Assembly (NCBI GenBank): GCA_963514095.1 | Contig: OY741268.1 | Location: 10,191,300 to 10,255,299, forward strand | Direction: 5' to 3' | DNA: 64,000 bases | From: Eutrigla gurnardus | Lineage: Eukaryota; Chordata; Actinopteri; Perciformes; Triglidae | Shown here: positions 20,577 through 30,928 of the stretch, piece after piece | Numbering within the stretch: the stretch's first letter is position 1 | Layout: each line of letters opens with the position of its first letter | Translations under genes and position numbers: made by a program | The notes under the pieces: generated by a model | The model's input: the letters and a program-made list of their open reading frames with translations, nothing else | The model's database searches: none | Told to the model about the DNA's origin: nothing

Positions 20577-21440
20577 TGTAGATATAATGATGCTTAAAAT
20601 GTATGATGATACCTGAACGATGTATGTTTAAGAATCATGTAATGTGTTTGATATTAACCTATCCTATCACCCTCAGAAGGCGGCAGAGCAATAGAAGGTA
20701 ACAATCAGTAAAGGAGGTTGCATGAGTCACTCCTTGTAGAGCATGAACTCAGCCGAACAGAATGTACACCCTTCATGAACGTATACACCCTTCATGAACT
20801 TACACACCCTCCATGAACTTACTTGACCACAATAGAGGAAGACGCTCAATGCATGACAGTAGCGCACAAACATAATAAACAGGAACATAACAAGCAGAGT
20901 TTCACCAAATAAGGAGTCAGTTAGCATAAGAAGCGCTTATGAAAAGTGTTTTCTTCACAGGACGGGAAGAGGAAGCCAACAAGCAGATGGTGTCCCAATG
21001 TCTCAGGGACAGAAGAGGAACTATCCATCCATCCATTGTCTACCGCTTATCCTGTATTCAGGGTCACGGGGGGCCTGAGCTGATCCCAGCTCAGAAGGGG
21101 AACTACCACACCAAAAATACACATTTGCACGCATAAGCATGACACATAGCCCTGCCTCTGTAACAGTATATATTCTGGAGCAGATAGAATAGACGCCAGA
21201 ACGTCTTGCCTCTGGTATAGAGCACTGTGTTGCACACAGCAGCTCTTATCTAGAGAAGAGACTGTTTCTCCAGACGTCTGTATTATCTGATGTCCATCTG
21301 CAAATAAATGCCTGAAGCAATGGTGCACTAAAGAACCAACGACTCCGCTGTCTTCGTGATCCTCCTACAGAATCTGAATCACGCAATATAGACTCTGTGA
21401 GGTCCTTCTGATTGACTAACTTGTGAACAAAATTCCTACA
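20577..21440 (+). repeat. 5' LTR of the endogenous retrovirus
   Basis: Starts TGTAG and ends CTACA, eight bases before the primer-binding site. TATA-like TATATA at about 21168 and AATAAA at about 21303 fit U3-R-U5 layout. Three near-identical CACCCTTCATGAAC-type repeats (20768-20825) lie in the U3 part. A 69-bp LINE-tail insertion sits at 21024-21092. The left edge is inferred from the TG...CA rule. Confidence 0.72.
21024..21092 (-). mobile_element. 69-bp truncated LINE/SINE tail in the retroviral LTR
   Basis: Reverse copy of the (GGAT)n tail family, flanked by AGAAGAGGAACTA (21011-21023) and AGAAGGGGAACTA (21093-21105), a 13-bp duplication with one change. Confidence 0.75.
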
Positions 21441-21448
21441 GAGAAACT

Positions 21449-21466
21449 TGGTGACCCCGACGTGAT
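21449..21466 (+). promoter_or_regulatory. Primer-binding site, tRNA-Trp type
   Basis: TGGTGACCCCGACGTGAT is complementary to the 3' end of vertebrate tRNA-Trp (…ATCACGTCGGGGTCA plus CCA). It lies 8 bp after the LTR, the place where reverse transcription starts. Confidence 0.85.
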
Positions 21467-22448
21467 TCTGACAAAGGAGGACAGATGAGAGGAGCAGCGG
21501 AGGTTGGACTGGTGACCACGCGGAGTCACCTGGGCGCCTCCTGGCAGATCTGACATTCTCCACAGGGGACCCCACCATTTGAAAGGTAAGCAGTCACCTA
21601 TTCTTTCTAAAAAGTAAAGACTGTGATTCGGCCATAGATTCTAAATTTGGTGGAGAAAGTCAGCATGTTGTCTAGAGGTTAGGGTTAATTTGATCAGGCA
21701 GATGGACTGAGGATCTTTTAGAAAAGGTCGACCGCCGATCCGGGATCGGTAAAACTCTCTAGGATATATTGGGAAAGGAGTTTCTGGATCATAAATCCAG
21801 AAAGGTCCTTGGCGCATAAACGGTGATCAGTAAGACGTTCTGGGAATGCGGAGAGGCCGGAGGCTAGAAAGACCCTCGAATATACATTGAACATAGGACC
21901 AAAAGCGCCACAGGGGGATAGCCCCTAGGTGAGCCTAGAAAGCCACCTACAAGCTCTGGGAGCTACGGTTCTGGGAACCAGGTTCAGGGAACCAAGAGAT
22001 AATAGGCTCAGGGAGCCAAGAGAGTAAAAGAGAGTAATATTGTGATCACTGTGTAATATTGGGGACTGTTGTGCGGGAGGTTTCGAAGGTAACAGAGAAC
22101 ACAGACAGATAAAGTGTGAGAAGGTTTCTGTGATGGTGGATACACCCAGTCTGTAGCCGCTGACAGTAAAACACTGCCAGTAGAAGCTTGTTGTAGACAT
22201 CACAAGAAAAGCCTTGAGTTTAAACTCACCACTGGTCTTCTCTTACCCGGGGGTACATAAATAACAGGGTTGTGGCACTTGGTGTTTGATCAGTAAAACT
22301 AGTGGCTTATGTTTTCACACCGCTCTATAAAGGTAGAGTAGAAGGTTGTGTGAAGAGATAGTCGCTAGGGACGTGATCCACTGATCAGGCTATAAGTGTG
22401 TGTAAATAAATAAAGGAGCAACTGTAAGTAGTACATTGCAGCGACACC
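21467..22448 (+). other. Retroviral leader, non-coding
   Basis: 982 bp between primer site and the first gag ATG. Purine-rich, with GGGAGCCAAGAGA-type repeats at 21970-22030; expected to have held splice donor and packaging signals, but no specific signal could be assigned. Confidence 0.5.
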
Positions 22449-24145
22449 ATGGCGGGACCAGGGTTCGGCTGGGAAGAGTATTGGAGGGAGGTAGTTGAAC
22501 AGACTCTGTCTGGTCAGCCAAGTCACAGAAAGAAAAAGGAGAACTATGAGGAAAGACTAGAGGATGTGAAAACTCACCTGACCTTATGCAAGGGATGGGG
22601 TAAGGAAGAGCCAGAAAACATGGTAATAATGATTCAGGAAGAGGAGGTCAAGGCGCAGAAAGCAGCCAGGGAACATCAGAGCAAGAATCCAAGCAGGTTA
22701 TGGCATCAAAGGAAGGGAGAGAGGAAAGGGAAAGAAGGTGAAGAATACAGGGACACAGGAGGTAGAAGGGAAAGAGGAGAGATCAGGATTACCATTCGGA
22801 GAAGCAGCACCCCAACCCAGACCCAGACTCAACCGACCAAGACGACAGAGTAGAGACACGACACTGCCATAAAAGGGAAAAGGGAGAGTTTAAACCCAAG
22901 AGGATCCACCTGAGACTAAAAATAGAAAGCTCGGACTCAGAGGAGTCTGACGGAGCGTCCTGCCGTTCTGTCAGGAGAAACAGCCCAAGGGGAGAAAACA
23001 CGCCGTACCAATCAGACCGAGAGGGATGGGGGGAAGGCGTAAGCCACATCCAATAGCTTCTAGGACTAGGAGTCAAGGAGGCCCAGATTTCCAATGCCCC
23101 TTAGTACGGGGACCAGGAAGAGGGCCACCAATATACAAACCGTTCAGCCTTGCAGACAAGGAACACATGAACACACAGCTACCACCACTGAGTGAAGGAG
23201 CCAATATGTGGCTACAGAAGTTAGCCAGCCTAACCTTAGGAACAGAGCTCACAATGGGGGACGTTAGAGGCCTCATTGGGCAGAAACACGGTTTGGGGAC
23301 AACCAATCAGCTAGACACAGATGCCGGTACCACAGGGGTACAAGACGAGGCTCCGTTCACCCAGCACATAGCCACATTCGGCCCCGCAATGAGACAAAGG
23401 TTCCCACAACAGACCAGTCAGCACACTGTGGCATTCGTCAGAAAAGAAGGGGAGGGACCAGCAGACTATGTGGAGAGGTGTAGAAGAGACTGGCAGGAGA
23501 GATCAGGAAGCAACCCGGGAACGGATCCCTTACAGGGAGCCATGTTCAAAGCAGCAGTTATGAAAGGAGTAGACAAGGAGGTACAAGCAAAAATGGAGGA
23601 CGATCCTCGAGCAGACACAGAACCCCTAGCAGTGTGGATGCGTACACTCCAACATCACATGCAGAGCAGATGAGAAAAAAGATGCCGCCAAAACGGAGGT
23701 AGAAGGTCTTAAGCTCCGATTGACTAAACTACAGCTAGTTAAAGCAAGGGAAGAGGCGACCCCTCAGAAAAAGGCAGGAAGAGCAGGGAACCAGATGAGT
23801 CAGCTACAGTCAGGGCAAGCTCCAGAGAACCCAGTCACAGGCCAATACTATGCAGGACCCCCTCTCCAAGGAGCACCATGGGGTCCCCCGCAATCACGAT
23901 GGAGAGGAAGAGGCAGAGGGTTTGCCCCTAGAGGTGGATTTGGAGGAAGAGGCAGGGGAGGATCAGGGTTCAGGGGAAACGGGTGTTTTCTGTGTGAGAG
24001 TAAGGAACACTGGGCCCGAGAGTGCCCCCAGGGCCAAAGGGGACCACCAGGAGCAGGACCACCGCAGCCACACGTGCCACCATCAGCACAGCTAGCTCCA
24101 GGGAACCAGATGCCTCAAGGTGTGTGGTATCCAGACCAATACTAG
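22449..24145 (+). pseudogene. gag: Retroviral gag, frameshifted
   Basis: Three open segments in three frames. 22449-22853 (ATG at 22449) is a charged matrix-like N-terminus. 23026-23673 is capsid-like, with an Arg/Pro-rich lead, then ANMWLQKLASLTLG and a conserved QRFPQQTSQHT stretch. 23720-24145 is nucleocapsid: an RGG-rich run and one zinc knuckle CFLCESKEHWARECP (C-X2-C-X4-H-X4-C), ending at TAG 24143-24145. At least two frameshifts separate them. It cannot make a full gag protein. Confidence 0.8.
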
Positions 24146-24198
24146 GGGTGCCTGGGGTCGGGAACAGGGGGAGAGGCTGACCCCTGCTGAAAGGAGAG

Positions 24199-24651
24199 GT
24201 GGACGGACACCAGGTAGAATTTCTAGTAGACACTGGAGCAACTCATTCGACTCTGACGCAACCCCAGTTCGCCCACCAACTCTCCAATAGATCCGTAGAC
24301 CTTGTGGGATTTGGAGGACAGCCAACACCACTCCCTTTTACCGAACCTCTCCCCACGAAACTGGCAGGCTACCGGTTTCATCAAGGCTATGTATATTCGC
24401 AGCAGTGCCCTGTCCCGCTACTAGGAAGATATGTCCTAGTCAGGCTAAAAGCATCTATACTCTGTGGGCCTCAGGGAGTACAGGTGTATTTCCCAAACGG
24501 GACAAAAGTGAATTGTTCAGAGACAATAACATCACAAAGGAGTCATGGACAATGGGTGTTAGGTGAGAATACTGACCAGCAGAAACGTCAGCAAATGTCT
24601 ACTGGGCACGGTTGGAAGAAGACCCCAACCCACCGATCACAAATGTTCTGA
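24199..24651 (+). pseudogene. pro: Retroviral aspartic protease
   Basis: Contains the active-site motif FLVDTGATHSTL typical of retroviral proteases and a flap-like GFGGQ. It is in a different frame from nucleocapsid, which ends just upstream at a TAG. It overlaps the RT frame by about 40 bases, so the two pol segments are also out of frame. Confidence 0.82.
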
Positions 24652-26495
24652 ACCTATATCAACAGTGGAAACCATGGATCGACGCAGTACATCCGTATGA
24701 ACCAGTCCCTGATTCCCCGCATTGTACTCTCCTCTATGACCACACTCAAACTGAAGAAATTTACGAGGAAAAATTTAGAGAAATAGAGGGTTCCCCTTGG
24801 ACGCTGAGCTCTGACTGTATATATGTCTCAAAGAAAGGAGTTGCAGCACGTGTATTGCTAACCGAGAAACAAGCGGAATGGTACCTAATGGGCGAGACAG
24901 CAGAACCACATATAAGTCTAGCCTTAGGAGCAGGCACCCAAGCCAAGGACTTGGGGCCAATGGTGAAAATGGCATCCCAATTAAAGGACTGGGAGCAAAC
25001 TTCCATTCCAGCAGTCACATACTCAAAAGAAGGACAGGTATATAGGATCACACATCACACCACATCTTTGTCAGAGTTGGAGAAAAGAGTAATCACACAA
25101 ACACATTGGAGAGAAAGTACAGATCATGAGAAAACGGAGGAAATGTTAGGACGAATACCTAGTACAGTGTGGGCACAAGGGAAAAACGACGTAGGATGGT
25201 GTGAACCTCCAGAACCACCAAGGTTCAAGGTAAAACCAGGACCACCAGTGTGGGTACCACAGTATCCCACCAATGAAAAAGCTAAAGCAACCATAGACAA
25301 GACAGTAAAAGAGTTGGAACAAAGTGGGGTATTGGAACCCTCCACCAGCAATTGGAACACCCCAATTTTACCAGTTCCAAAGCCAGATGGCACCTTTAGA
25401 ATGGCCCATGATCTCAGACTGGTCAACAAGAGAATAGAAACACCCCCTATTCCAGTTCCAAATCCACACACAGCACTCGCTGAGATCACTAGAGAGATGA
25501 CTCATTTCTCCGTGGTGGATTTGGCAAATGCATTTTTTTCCATTCCTCTCGAGCCAGACCTAAGACAATACTTTGCGTTCACATGGGGAGGACAAATATA
25601 TCAGTACACATGCTTCCCTCAAGGTATGAACCTCTCCCCAGGTGTGTTCAATAAAGTATTGAATCAACATTTGAAGCAGGAAGTTACACTTCCAGACAAA
25701 ACCGTTTGTCTACAATACGTGGACGATTTGCTAATAGCTGCAGACAGTGCAGAGCATTGCATGCAGGCTACGGAAGCAGTTTTGAAAGCATTGGCCAAAA
25801 CAGGATACAAAGCATCCAGAAAAAAGTTACAATGCTGTAGACCACAGGTGCAGTTTTTGGGGAGATGGATAACAGGGGAAGGGACTAATCTCTCAGGAGA
25901 ACATAGGAACATGATCCTGAGACACCCTAAACCACAGGACGTCAAAACAATGCTAAGTTTTCTAGGACTAACGGGGTACAGTAAGCATTTCATCCCAGAC
26001 TACAACAGCAAAGCAGGCCCTCTGAGAAAGGTGGTACTCGAAGCAGGAATGAGAAATCAGAGAGACCTGTTAAAATGGACAGTAGAGGCGGAAGAAGCCT
26101 TTATAAGACTCAAGCAGGAGATGGCAGGAGCAGCAGCTCTGCAGACTCCAGACTACAAAGAACCCTTCTACCTAGACACTTCCGAAAAAGCAGGAACAAT
26201 GAACGCAGTGCTATACCAGAAAACACCCTCAGGAAGAGCAGTGCTTAGATATGTAAGCACACCTCTGGACAGCATGGAACTAAGACAGCCCCCGTGTGTA
26301 CGACATGCAGCAGGGCTAGCCAGAGTGCTCCAGAAGATAGAACACGTGGTAGCAGGACACCCTCTTAAGGTATTGACCTTACACAGCGTTATGGCACTGA
26401 TCTCTTCATCAGTTTTTACATTATCTGGCAGCAGGCACAGGAAAGTCGAGGAAAGCTTAAACGCCCCCATATCACCTACACACATGAAGAAGTGA
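24612..26495 (+). pseudogene. pol: Retroviral reverse transcriptase
   Basis: One long open frame of 627 codons. RT fingers/palm motifs: VWVPQYPTNEKA, LPVPKPDGTFRMAHDLRLVN, VVDLANAFFSIPL, CFPQGMNLSPGVFNKVL, and the intact catalytic box YVDD in CLQYVDDLLIAAD. Connection region FLGRWITGEG and SFLGLTGYSKHFIP follow. The frame drifts after about 26390 (a stop at 26493-26495), where the tether to RNase H begins in another frame. Confidence 0.88.
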
Positions 26496-26890
26496 ACGCC
26501 GCAAGTTGCATGACGACAGGAGAACCACATGACTGCATTCCATTGACCACTGTAGCATCCAAAATAAGAGCAGACTTACTTGCTAAACCCCTGACGCACC
26601 CAGACTTGAACTTGTATGTAGACGGGTGTTGTTTCAGAAAAGAGAATGGCGGTCTAAGTGCAGCATGGGCGGTAGTCACCAAGGAACAGGGACAGTTTGA
26701 GACACTCAGGACAGGAAGAGTAGAAGAGAAGCCGTCAGCACAGCTAGCAGAAGTAATGGCAGTAACGGCAGCATGCAATCTAGGGGAAGGAAAAAGAGTA
26801 AACATATACACAGACTCAGCATACGCCAGTGCAGCAGTACACTGTCAACTAAAAGAGTGGGAAAGAGCAGGTTTTGTCACAGCTACAGGG
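26492..26890 (+). pseudogene. pol: Retroviral RNase H, first part
   Basis: RNase H active-site pieces: LYVDGCC (first Asp), SAQLAEVMAV (Glu), VNIYTDSAYASAA (Asp). Coding is cut near 26890 by a minisatellite and other inserted DNA; the final His/Asp portion appears at 27580-27690. Confidence 0.82.
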
Positions 26891-26896
26891 CTACTA

Positions 26897-27090
26897 AAGA
26901 ACCAAGGGTTGGAGTCCCGGATCCGTTAGAGTCGGACCAAAGAACCAAGGGTTGGAGTCCCGGATCCGTTGGAGTCCCGGATACGTTAGAGTCGGACCAA
27001 AGAACCAAGGGTTGGAGTCCCGGATCCGTTAGAGTCGGACCAAAGAACCAAGGGTTGGAGTCCCGGATCCGTTAGAGTCGGACCAAAGAG
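26897..27090 (+). repeat. 43-bp minisatellite inside retroviral RNase H
   Basis: Four head-to-tail copies of a 43-bp unit (AAGAACCAAGGGTTGGAGTC then CCGGATCCGTTAGAG and TCGGACC). The second copy carries an extra 17 bp (GGAGTCCCGGATACGTT). It has regular spacing but no variable spacers, and it disrupts the RNase H reading. Confidence 0.9.
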
Positions 27091-27333
27091 CCAGCAGCAC
27101 GTAGTATGCGTGTTGGCCGTGTGCAGGTTTAAAGTCCAGCAAGAACAGCGATTCTTGGAGAAGCTACAACGCACACGGGCAGGGCGGTTTAGAGACCGGT
27201 GGGGTTAGAGGCCCTACAAAAGCAGCGCATCCCTGCATATATTTATTTAGCAGCTGGGTTTAAAGTCTGTGAGTTAAAGCTCACGAAAAGCAACGTGAAG
27301 CTGCCTGTGTAATTTTAGCAGTAAGGTTTAAAG
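27091..27333 (+). other. Inserted sequence of unknown origin within pol
   Basis: Non-retroviral sequence between the minisatellite and a hAT-like end. The word GGTTTAAAGT or close variants recurs four times (27126, 27186, 27248, 27325). No coding capacity was seen. Confidence 0.5.
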
Positions 27334-27579
27334 TAGGGCTGGGCGATATATCGAATATACTCGATATATCGCGGCTTGGAGTCTGTGCGATGTAGAAAAT
27401 TACTATATCGTGAAACTCGAGTATACGTTACTCAAATGCGAGTACACGCATTTGCTTTTAGCCACGGACATTTAACTCCAGGCTTCTCACATTCTTTCTT
27501 GTCTCTCCCTCTCACAGAGAGTCAAAACAAGCGCACCTAGTTCCAAACGTCAGTCTGTCGTGCATACAACGTCACACGC
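27334..27579 (+). mobile_element. hAT-like element end
   Basis: Begins TAGGGCTGGGCGATATATCG, a terminal sequence typical of vertebrate hAT elements, with several CGATATATCG-type palindromes following. No matching right end is seen, so only a fragment remains before retroviral coding resumes near 27580. The right limit is approximate. Confidence 0.55.
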
Positions 27580-28125
27580 CCTCGCTCAGCAGAGGTAGCG
27601 GTGATAAAATGTAAAGGACACAGCTCAGACAAAACAGAAACAGCAGCAGGAAATGCAGCAGCCGATTCAGCGGCCAAGACAGCAGCAGGATATAAAGTCC
27701 CATCGCTAATGATGCTGGCAGAAGCCGTGGAGTCGCCACCTCCACGATGGACAGCTGACCAGTTAGCAGCACTCCAGCAGGAGAGTGCTCCAGAGGAAAG
27801 GTCAATGTGGATAGGGAGAGAAGCCATACCTGCAAAGAAGGAAGATGCACAGACAGTGTGCAAATTTCTGACAAATGACTGGATTCCCCGACACGGAATG
27901 CCAAGAGTGATACATTCAGACAATGGCACTCATTTCAGAGCAAAAGATCTTTAACGAGTGGAAGAGATGTTTGGGCTCAAACATACGTTCGGTACAGTGT
28001 ACCAGCCACAAAGTCAGGGAGGAGTAGAGAGGTGCAACAGAACTCTGAAAGAGAAGATAGCAAAAATGATGGCAACCACAGGGTTACCATGGCTGGATTG
28101 TCTGCCGATGGCACTATACGGTTGT
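27580..28125 (+). pseudogene. pol: Retroviral RNase H end and shortened integrase
   Basis: VAVIKCKGHSSDKTE and GNAAADSAAKTA are the last RNase H motifs. Integrase follows without its zinc-binding HHCC region or first catalytic Asp: the protein passes from an RWTADQLAAL-type linker to VIHSDNGTHF (second Asp) and SQGGVERCNRTLKEK (Glu). A stop after FRAKDL (27952-27954) interrupts it. The reading ends at LPMALYGCD, where the element is truncated. Confidence 0.82.
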
Positions 28126-28149
28126 GACGCTGTACGCCGCCAATCCTCC

Positions 28150-28451
28150 TTCACCAGCATCTACCTCCTGCACGATGTCCAGTGATGTGGCAAGCCCCCC
28201 TCCTCCTTCTCCTTCCACTTCAAGTCCACCTGGGACACTGCCAAAAAAAAAAGAGAAGGCGAGGCGAACCAGATCCACTTGATGCTGCTCTGCTCCAAAG
28301 GCTTGAGGAGATTCGCCAGGAGTCACAGAATGCCAAAAATGTATTCACCACGTTCACTACATACCTCAACAGCTATCTGCTGCAGCTTCCTGAAGCTGAT
28401 GCCAAGCGATTGGTAAAAGAAATTCAGCAGCTTATGCTTTGTTATGGCTAA
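28150..28451 (+). pseudogene. MADF-BESS protein of Harbinger, exon 2
   Basis: Encodes a Ser/Pro-rich linker (SSDVASPPPPSPSTSSPPGT), a basic KKKRRR nuclear-localisation-like patch and a C-terminal BESS motif (VFTTFTTYLNSYLLQL then EADAKRLVKEIQQLM), ending at a stop at 28451. A 10-A run at 28243-28252 puts the basic patch one base out of frame with the linker, so this copy carries a frameshift. The acceptor was probably removed or moved when the retrovirus 3' part was lost. Confidence 0.7.
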
Positions 28452-28860
28452 ATTACAGCCTATTGGTTGTTTGCACTACTTGTTTGAATAAGCTAAAATT
28501 TTAAATTTGCATTGTAATTGTTATGAAATGTTAACAAGCTGCACTGTTGTTTACAACAGCTATTTATTGTTATTCGCCAATTATTCTATTTGAATGTTCC
28601 TGCTGTAGCCTACTGTCTGTAATGTTCTGTTTTTTAGAGACAAAGTGTTCCAATAATTGTCTGGGATGGATAAACTTCCCTTCGCACACCTGGCATCTGT
28701 GAAGCAGAGGCATTATTCTATTTGAATAAAAGTTTCTAACTGGCTTCCTTTTTGTAGATGTCTTATTTGATATTTGTGACACTCAATTTGTTTAGGGGGA
28801 TACTATAATAATAATATAACATTCATTTTAAGAGCTTGAACTGATTTCTATGCCATGCTG

Positions 28861-28897
<37 letters not shown>
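28452..28897. other. Harbinger interior, intergenic, with (GT)n
   Basis: Non-coding DNA between the two convergent Harbinger genes. A GT microsatellite runs 28866-28897 up to the transposase stop. Confidence 0.6.
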
Positions 28898-28899
<2 letters not shown>

Positions 28900-30334
28900 A
28901 ATGTAATGTGCCACGTTGGATGACGGCATCCTGCCAACTAACTCTTCCTTCATCAGTCTGAAAATACTCTTTGAAGATATCCCGAACAGCCATGCCATCC
29001 TGTGTTGCTCTGGCAGCAGTGAAACGCTGTGTGTCGAGCAGATTGGTGTCTACCTGAATAGCCTGCCTCCATTCTCCTGGTACACTCTCTGTGTCAATCA
29101 GTACCGGTGTGATGTATCTTTCAGCTTCTGGCTGGGACTGATCTGCATCACACAGATAGTTGTGTAGCACAACACATGCCTTGGTGATGTCCTCTGCCAC
29201 TTCAACTGAACACTCCAAGGCCCTTCCAAAAACTCTCCACCTTGCAGCAAGTATGCCGAATGAGTTCTCAATAACTCGCCTGGCCCTTGAATGGCGGTAG
29301 TTGTAGGTCCGCTGATCAGATGTGAGGCGCCCCCCTGTTAAGATATATGGCTATTTATTACTTTTCTGGGACGAATGATACTAAAAGCACACAAATTCAC
29401 TCAAACCAGCTTTCGTTTATGTTTTATTATAGTATTGTGTTCTTGTTTATGTTAATGCTGCAACATTATTGTTGATTAGTATTTCCTTTATATATTTCTT
29501 TCTAGGTACACCGACCTGAATATGGTCGCATCAGGTTCACTTTCTGTTGAAATGCTTCATCACCACAAAAACAGGTGGAGCGATGATCTCAGTTGCTGGT
29601 AAAGGAGCAGGGGGTGGAAGATCAAGCTTTCCCTGGATGAGCTGGGATCCAAAATGGGTCCTTGAGAAGACTCCAGCATCACTGTCTCTCCCATAAGCAC
29701 CAATTTCCACGTACCTGAATCTGTACTTTGCATCACAGACTGCCATCAGGATGAAACTAAAGTACCCTTTGTAGTTATAAAAACTACTGCCACTGTTGGC
29801 TGGTGCTCTCACCCTGATGTGTTTCCCATCTATGGCCCCGACGCAATTGGGATAATTCCACAGCTCCCAAAAATCCCTCCTGATCATCTCCCACTGTTCT
29901 GCCTCTGGAAAAGCCATGAACTCATCCTTGCCCACGACCCATATAGCCTGGCACACCTCCTTAACGATGCAACTGACAGTTGCAGTACCTAGCTTGTAAC
30001 TCGCCGCTTGCTGACTAATCCCTGACGCGAGAAAGCGAATGGTGACCGCAAGTCGCTCAGCCGGCGTCACCGGTGAATTGTGCGAGTTTGCATGCTGAAT
30101 GTGAGGAGCCACCCGGCGAAGCAAGTTATCGAAAGCACCGACTGATATCCTAAAATACTGAAAATGGCGCTCGTCGTCAATTTCTCTCATTGGTATAACT
30201 AATGATTGGAATTCTCCGTCCACACTCCGAGATGTATTCAGGGGTCTCACAGACCACCGCCGTCTACATCGCTTCCTGCGATTTTGCCTCTTTCTTAACA
30301 GATGCAGGATCGTTATCTCCTCCATTGTCGCCAT
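28898..30334 (-). pseudogene. Harbinger DDE transposase, two exons, one frameshift
   Basis: HARBI1-like DDE nuclease. ATG at 30334 (MATMEEITILHLLRKRQNRR). Exon 1 (30334-29516) has an N-terminal helix-turn-helix-type region (TIRFLASGISQQAASYKLG) and the first catalytic Asp in CVGAIDGKHIRVRAP, the second in MAVCDAKYRFRYVEIGAYG near GRDSDAGVF. One base is missing near 29565 (GTTTTTGTGGTG), shifting the frame before the exon end. Exon 2 (29334-28898) opens GGRLTSDQRTYNYRHSRARR and holds the catalytic Glu in RRVIENSFGILA, ending at TAA. The GT-AG intron is 181 bp. Otherwise complete. Confidence 0.85.
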
Positions 30335-30544
30335 GTTTGTTGTTGTGATTTTTTTTTTTTAGCTTTATTGGAGTAACTTTTTAAATGTGAACGACGCCCT
30401 CTAGTGGATGTTTTGCTCAACATCCATTCCAACGTAGAGGACGCATGAAAGCATGAGGGCAGCGACATTTAGAACGTTGATAACGCACGTCTCTATTTAC
30501 GCACGAAATAGAAGCATAAATGAGCCTTTAGCTAAGATTAGCTA

Positions 30545-30665
30545 ACATGAGCCATAGCGATAGTTAAATATTTATTAGCACAATAGCTAAAGCCTTAGCT
30601 TACATGAGCCATAGCGATAGTTAAATATTTATTAGCACAATAGCTAAAGCCTTAGCTTACATGAG
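30545..30665 (+). repeat. 57-bp tandem repeat beside the Harbinger end
   Basis: Two full copies and a partial third of a 57-bp unit starting ACATGAGCCATAGCGATAGT. Each copy contains CTAAAGCCTTAGCT, which matches the Harbinger target CTAACGCC-TTA-GCTAAG, so the element inserted into one unit of this array. Confidence 0.85.
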
Positions 30666-30740
30666 CCAATAAAATAATCGACAATGTATTGTACACACAT
30701 TCACACTGTTGGGAAAAAAAATATTACCGGAATTATTTAC

Positions 30741-30928
30741 AAGTCCAGCAGCAACAAAACCAAGTCACAATCCGTCTTGCATTTTGTAGCCTCCTTCAGC
30801 TCTCGCCAACGAGTGTGAGCCGGTCCGATATTCACTCTTGTTCGAGCTCTTTCTTTGTCATGCTCCCGTTTTCTTTTCTTCGCCTCATCGGACATTATAC
30901 TCCTCCTTTTCTTTGCAGGCTCTGCCAT
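30741..30928 (-). CDS. Orphan first exon, basic protein
   Basis: ATG at 30928; the exon reads MAEPAKKRRSIMSDEAKKRK then a strongly basic helix and VNIGPAHTRWRELKEATKCK, ending LLLLD at a GT donor (GACTT/GTAAAT at 30740-30741). The KRKR-rich start with RWRELK resembles N-terminal exons of several fish transposon-derived proteins. No downstream exon was found: the next 10 kb on this strand are the Harbinger element. Either the rest is lost, or exons lie outside the window. Confidence 0.5.

Larger units (their letters stand above)
20577..28125 (+). mobile_element. Endogenous retrovirus, truncated (no env, no 3' LTR)
   Basis: 5' LTR, tRNA-Trp primer site, gag, protease, RT, RNase H and a shortened integrase occur in retroviral order on the plus strand. 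The sequence stops inside integrase (LPMALYGCD) and joins Harbinger exon 2, so the remainder of integrase, any env, and the 3' LTR were deleted. Gag with a CCHC-type knuckle and an RT with YVDD point to a retrovirus rather than Ty3/gypsy; class I (gamma/epsilon-like) is likely but not proven. Many frameshifts make it inactive. Confidence 0.85.
19789..30527. mobile_element. Two-gene PIF/Harbinger transposon, split by a retrovirus
   Basis: Inverted ends AGGCTCATTTATGCT (19789) and GCATAAATGAGCCT (ending 30527) lie inside a TTA duplication (19786-19788 and 30528-30530). A MADF-BESS gene (plus strand) and a DDE transposase gene (minus strand) converge inside. The endogenous retrovirus (about 20577-28125) occupies the intron of the MADF-BESS gene. 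Without it the element would be about 3.2 kb, normal for Harbinger. Confidence 0.9.

Noticed and set aside
20768..20825. CACCCTTCATGAAC repeats as a separate satellite
   Set aside because: Three copies only, within the retroviral LTR U3; treated as part of the LTR.
21449..21466. tRNA-Trp gene fragment
   Set aside because: It is complementary to the tRNA 3' end and sits just after an LTR, so it is a primer-binding site; no cloverleaf surrounds it.
22789..23094. Minus-strand frame in the gag region
   Set aside because: Antisense shadow of retroviral gag; no motif.
26897..27090. Regular repeats that could suggest a CRISPR array
   Set aside because: Head-to-tail 43-bp minisatellite without spacers, in animal DNA and inside a retroviral gene.
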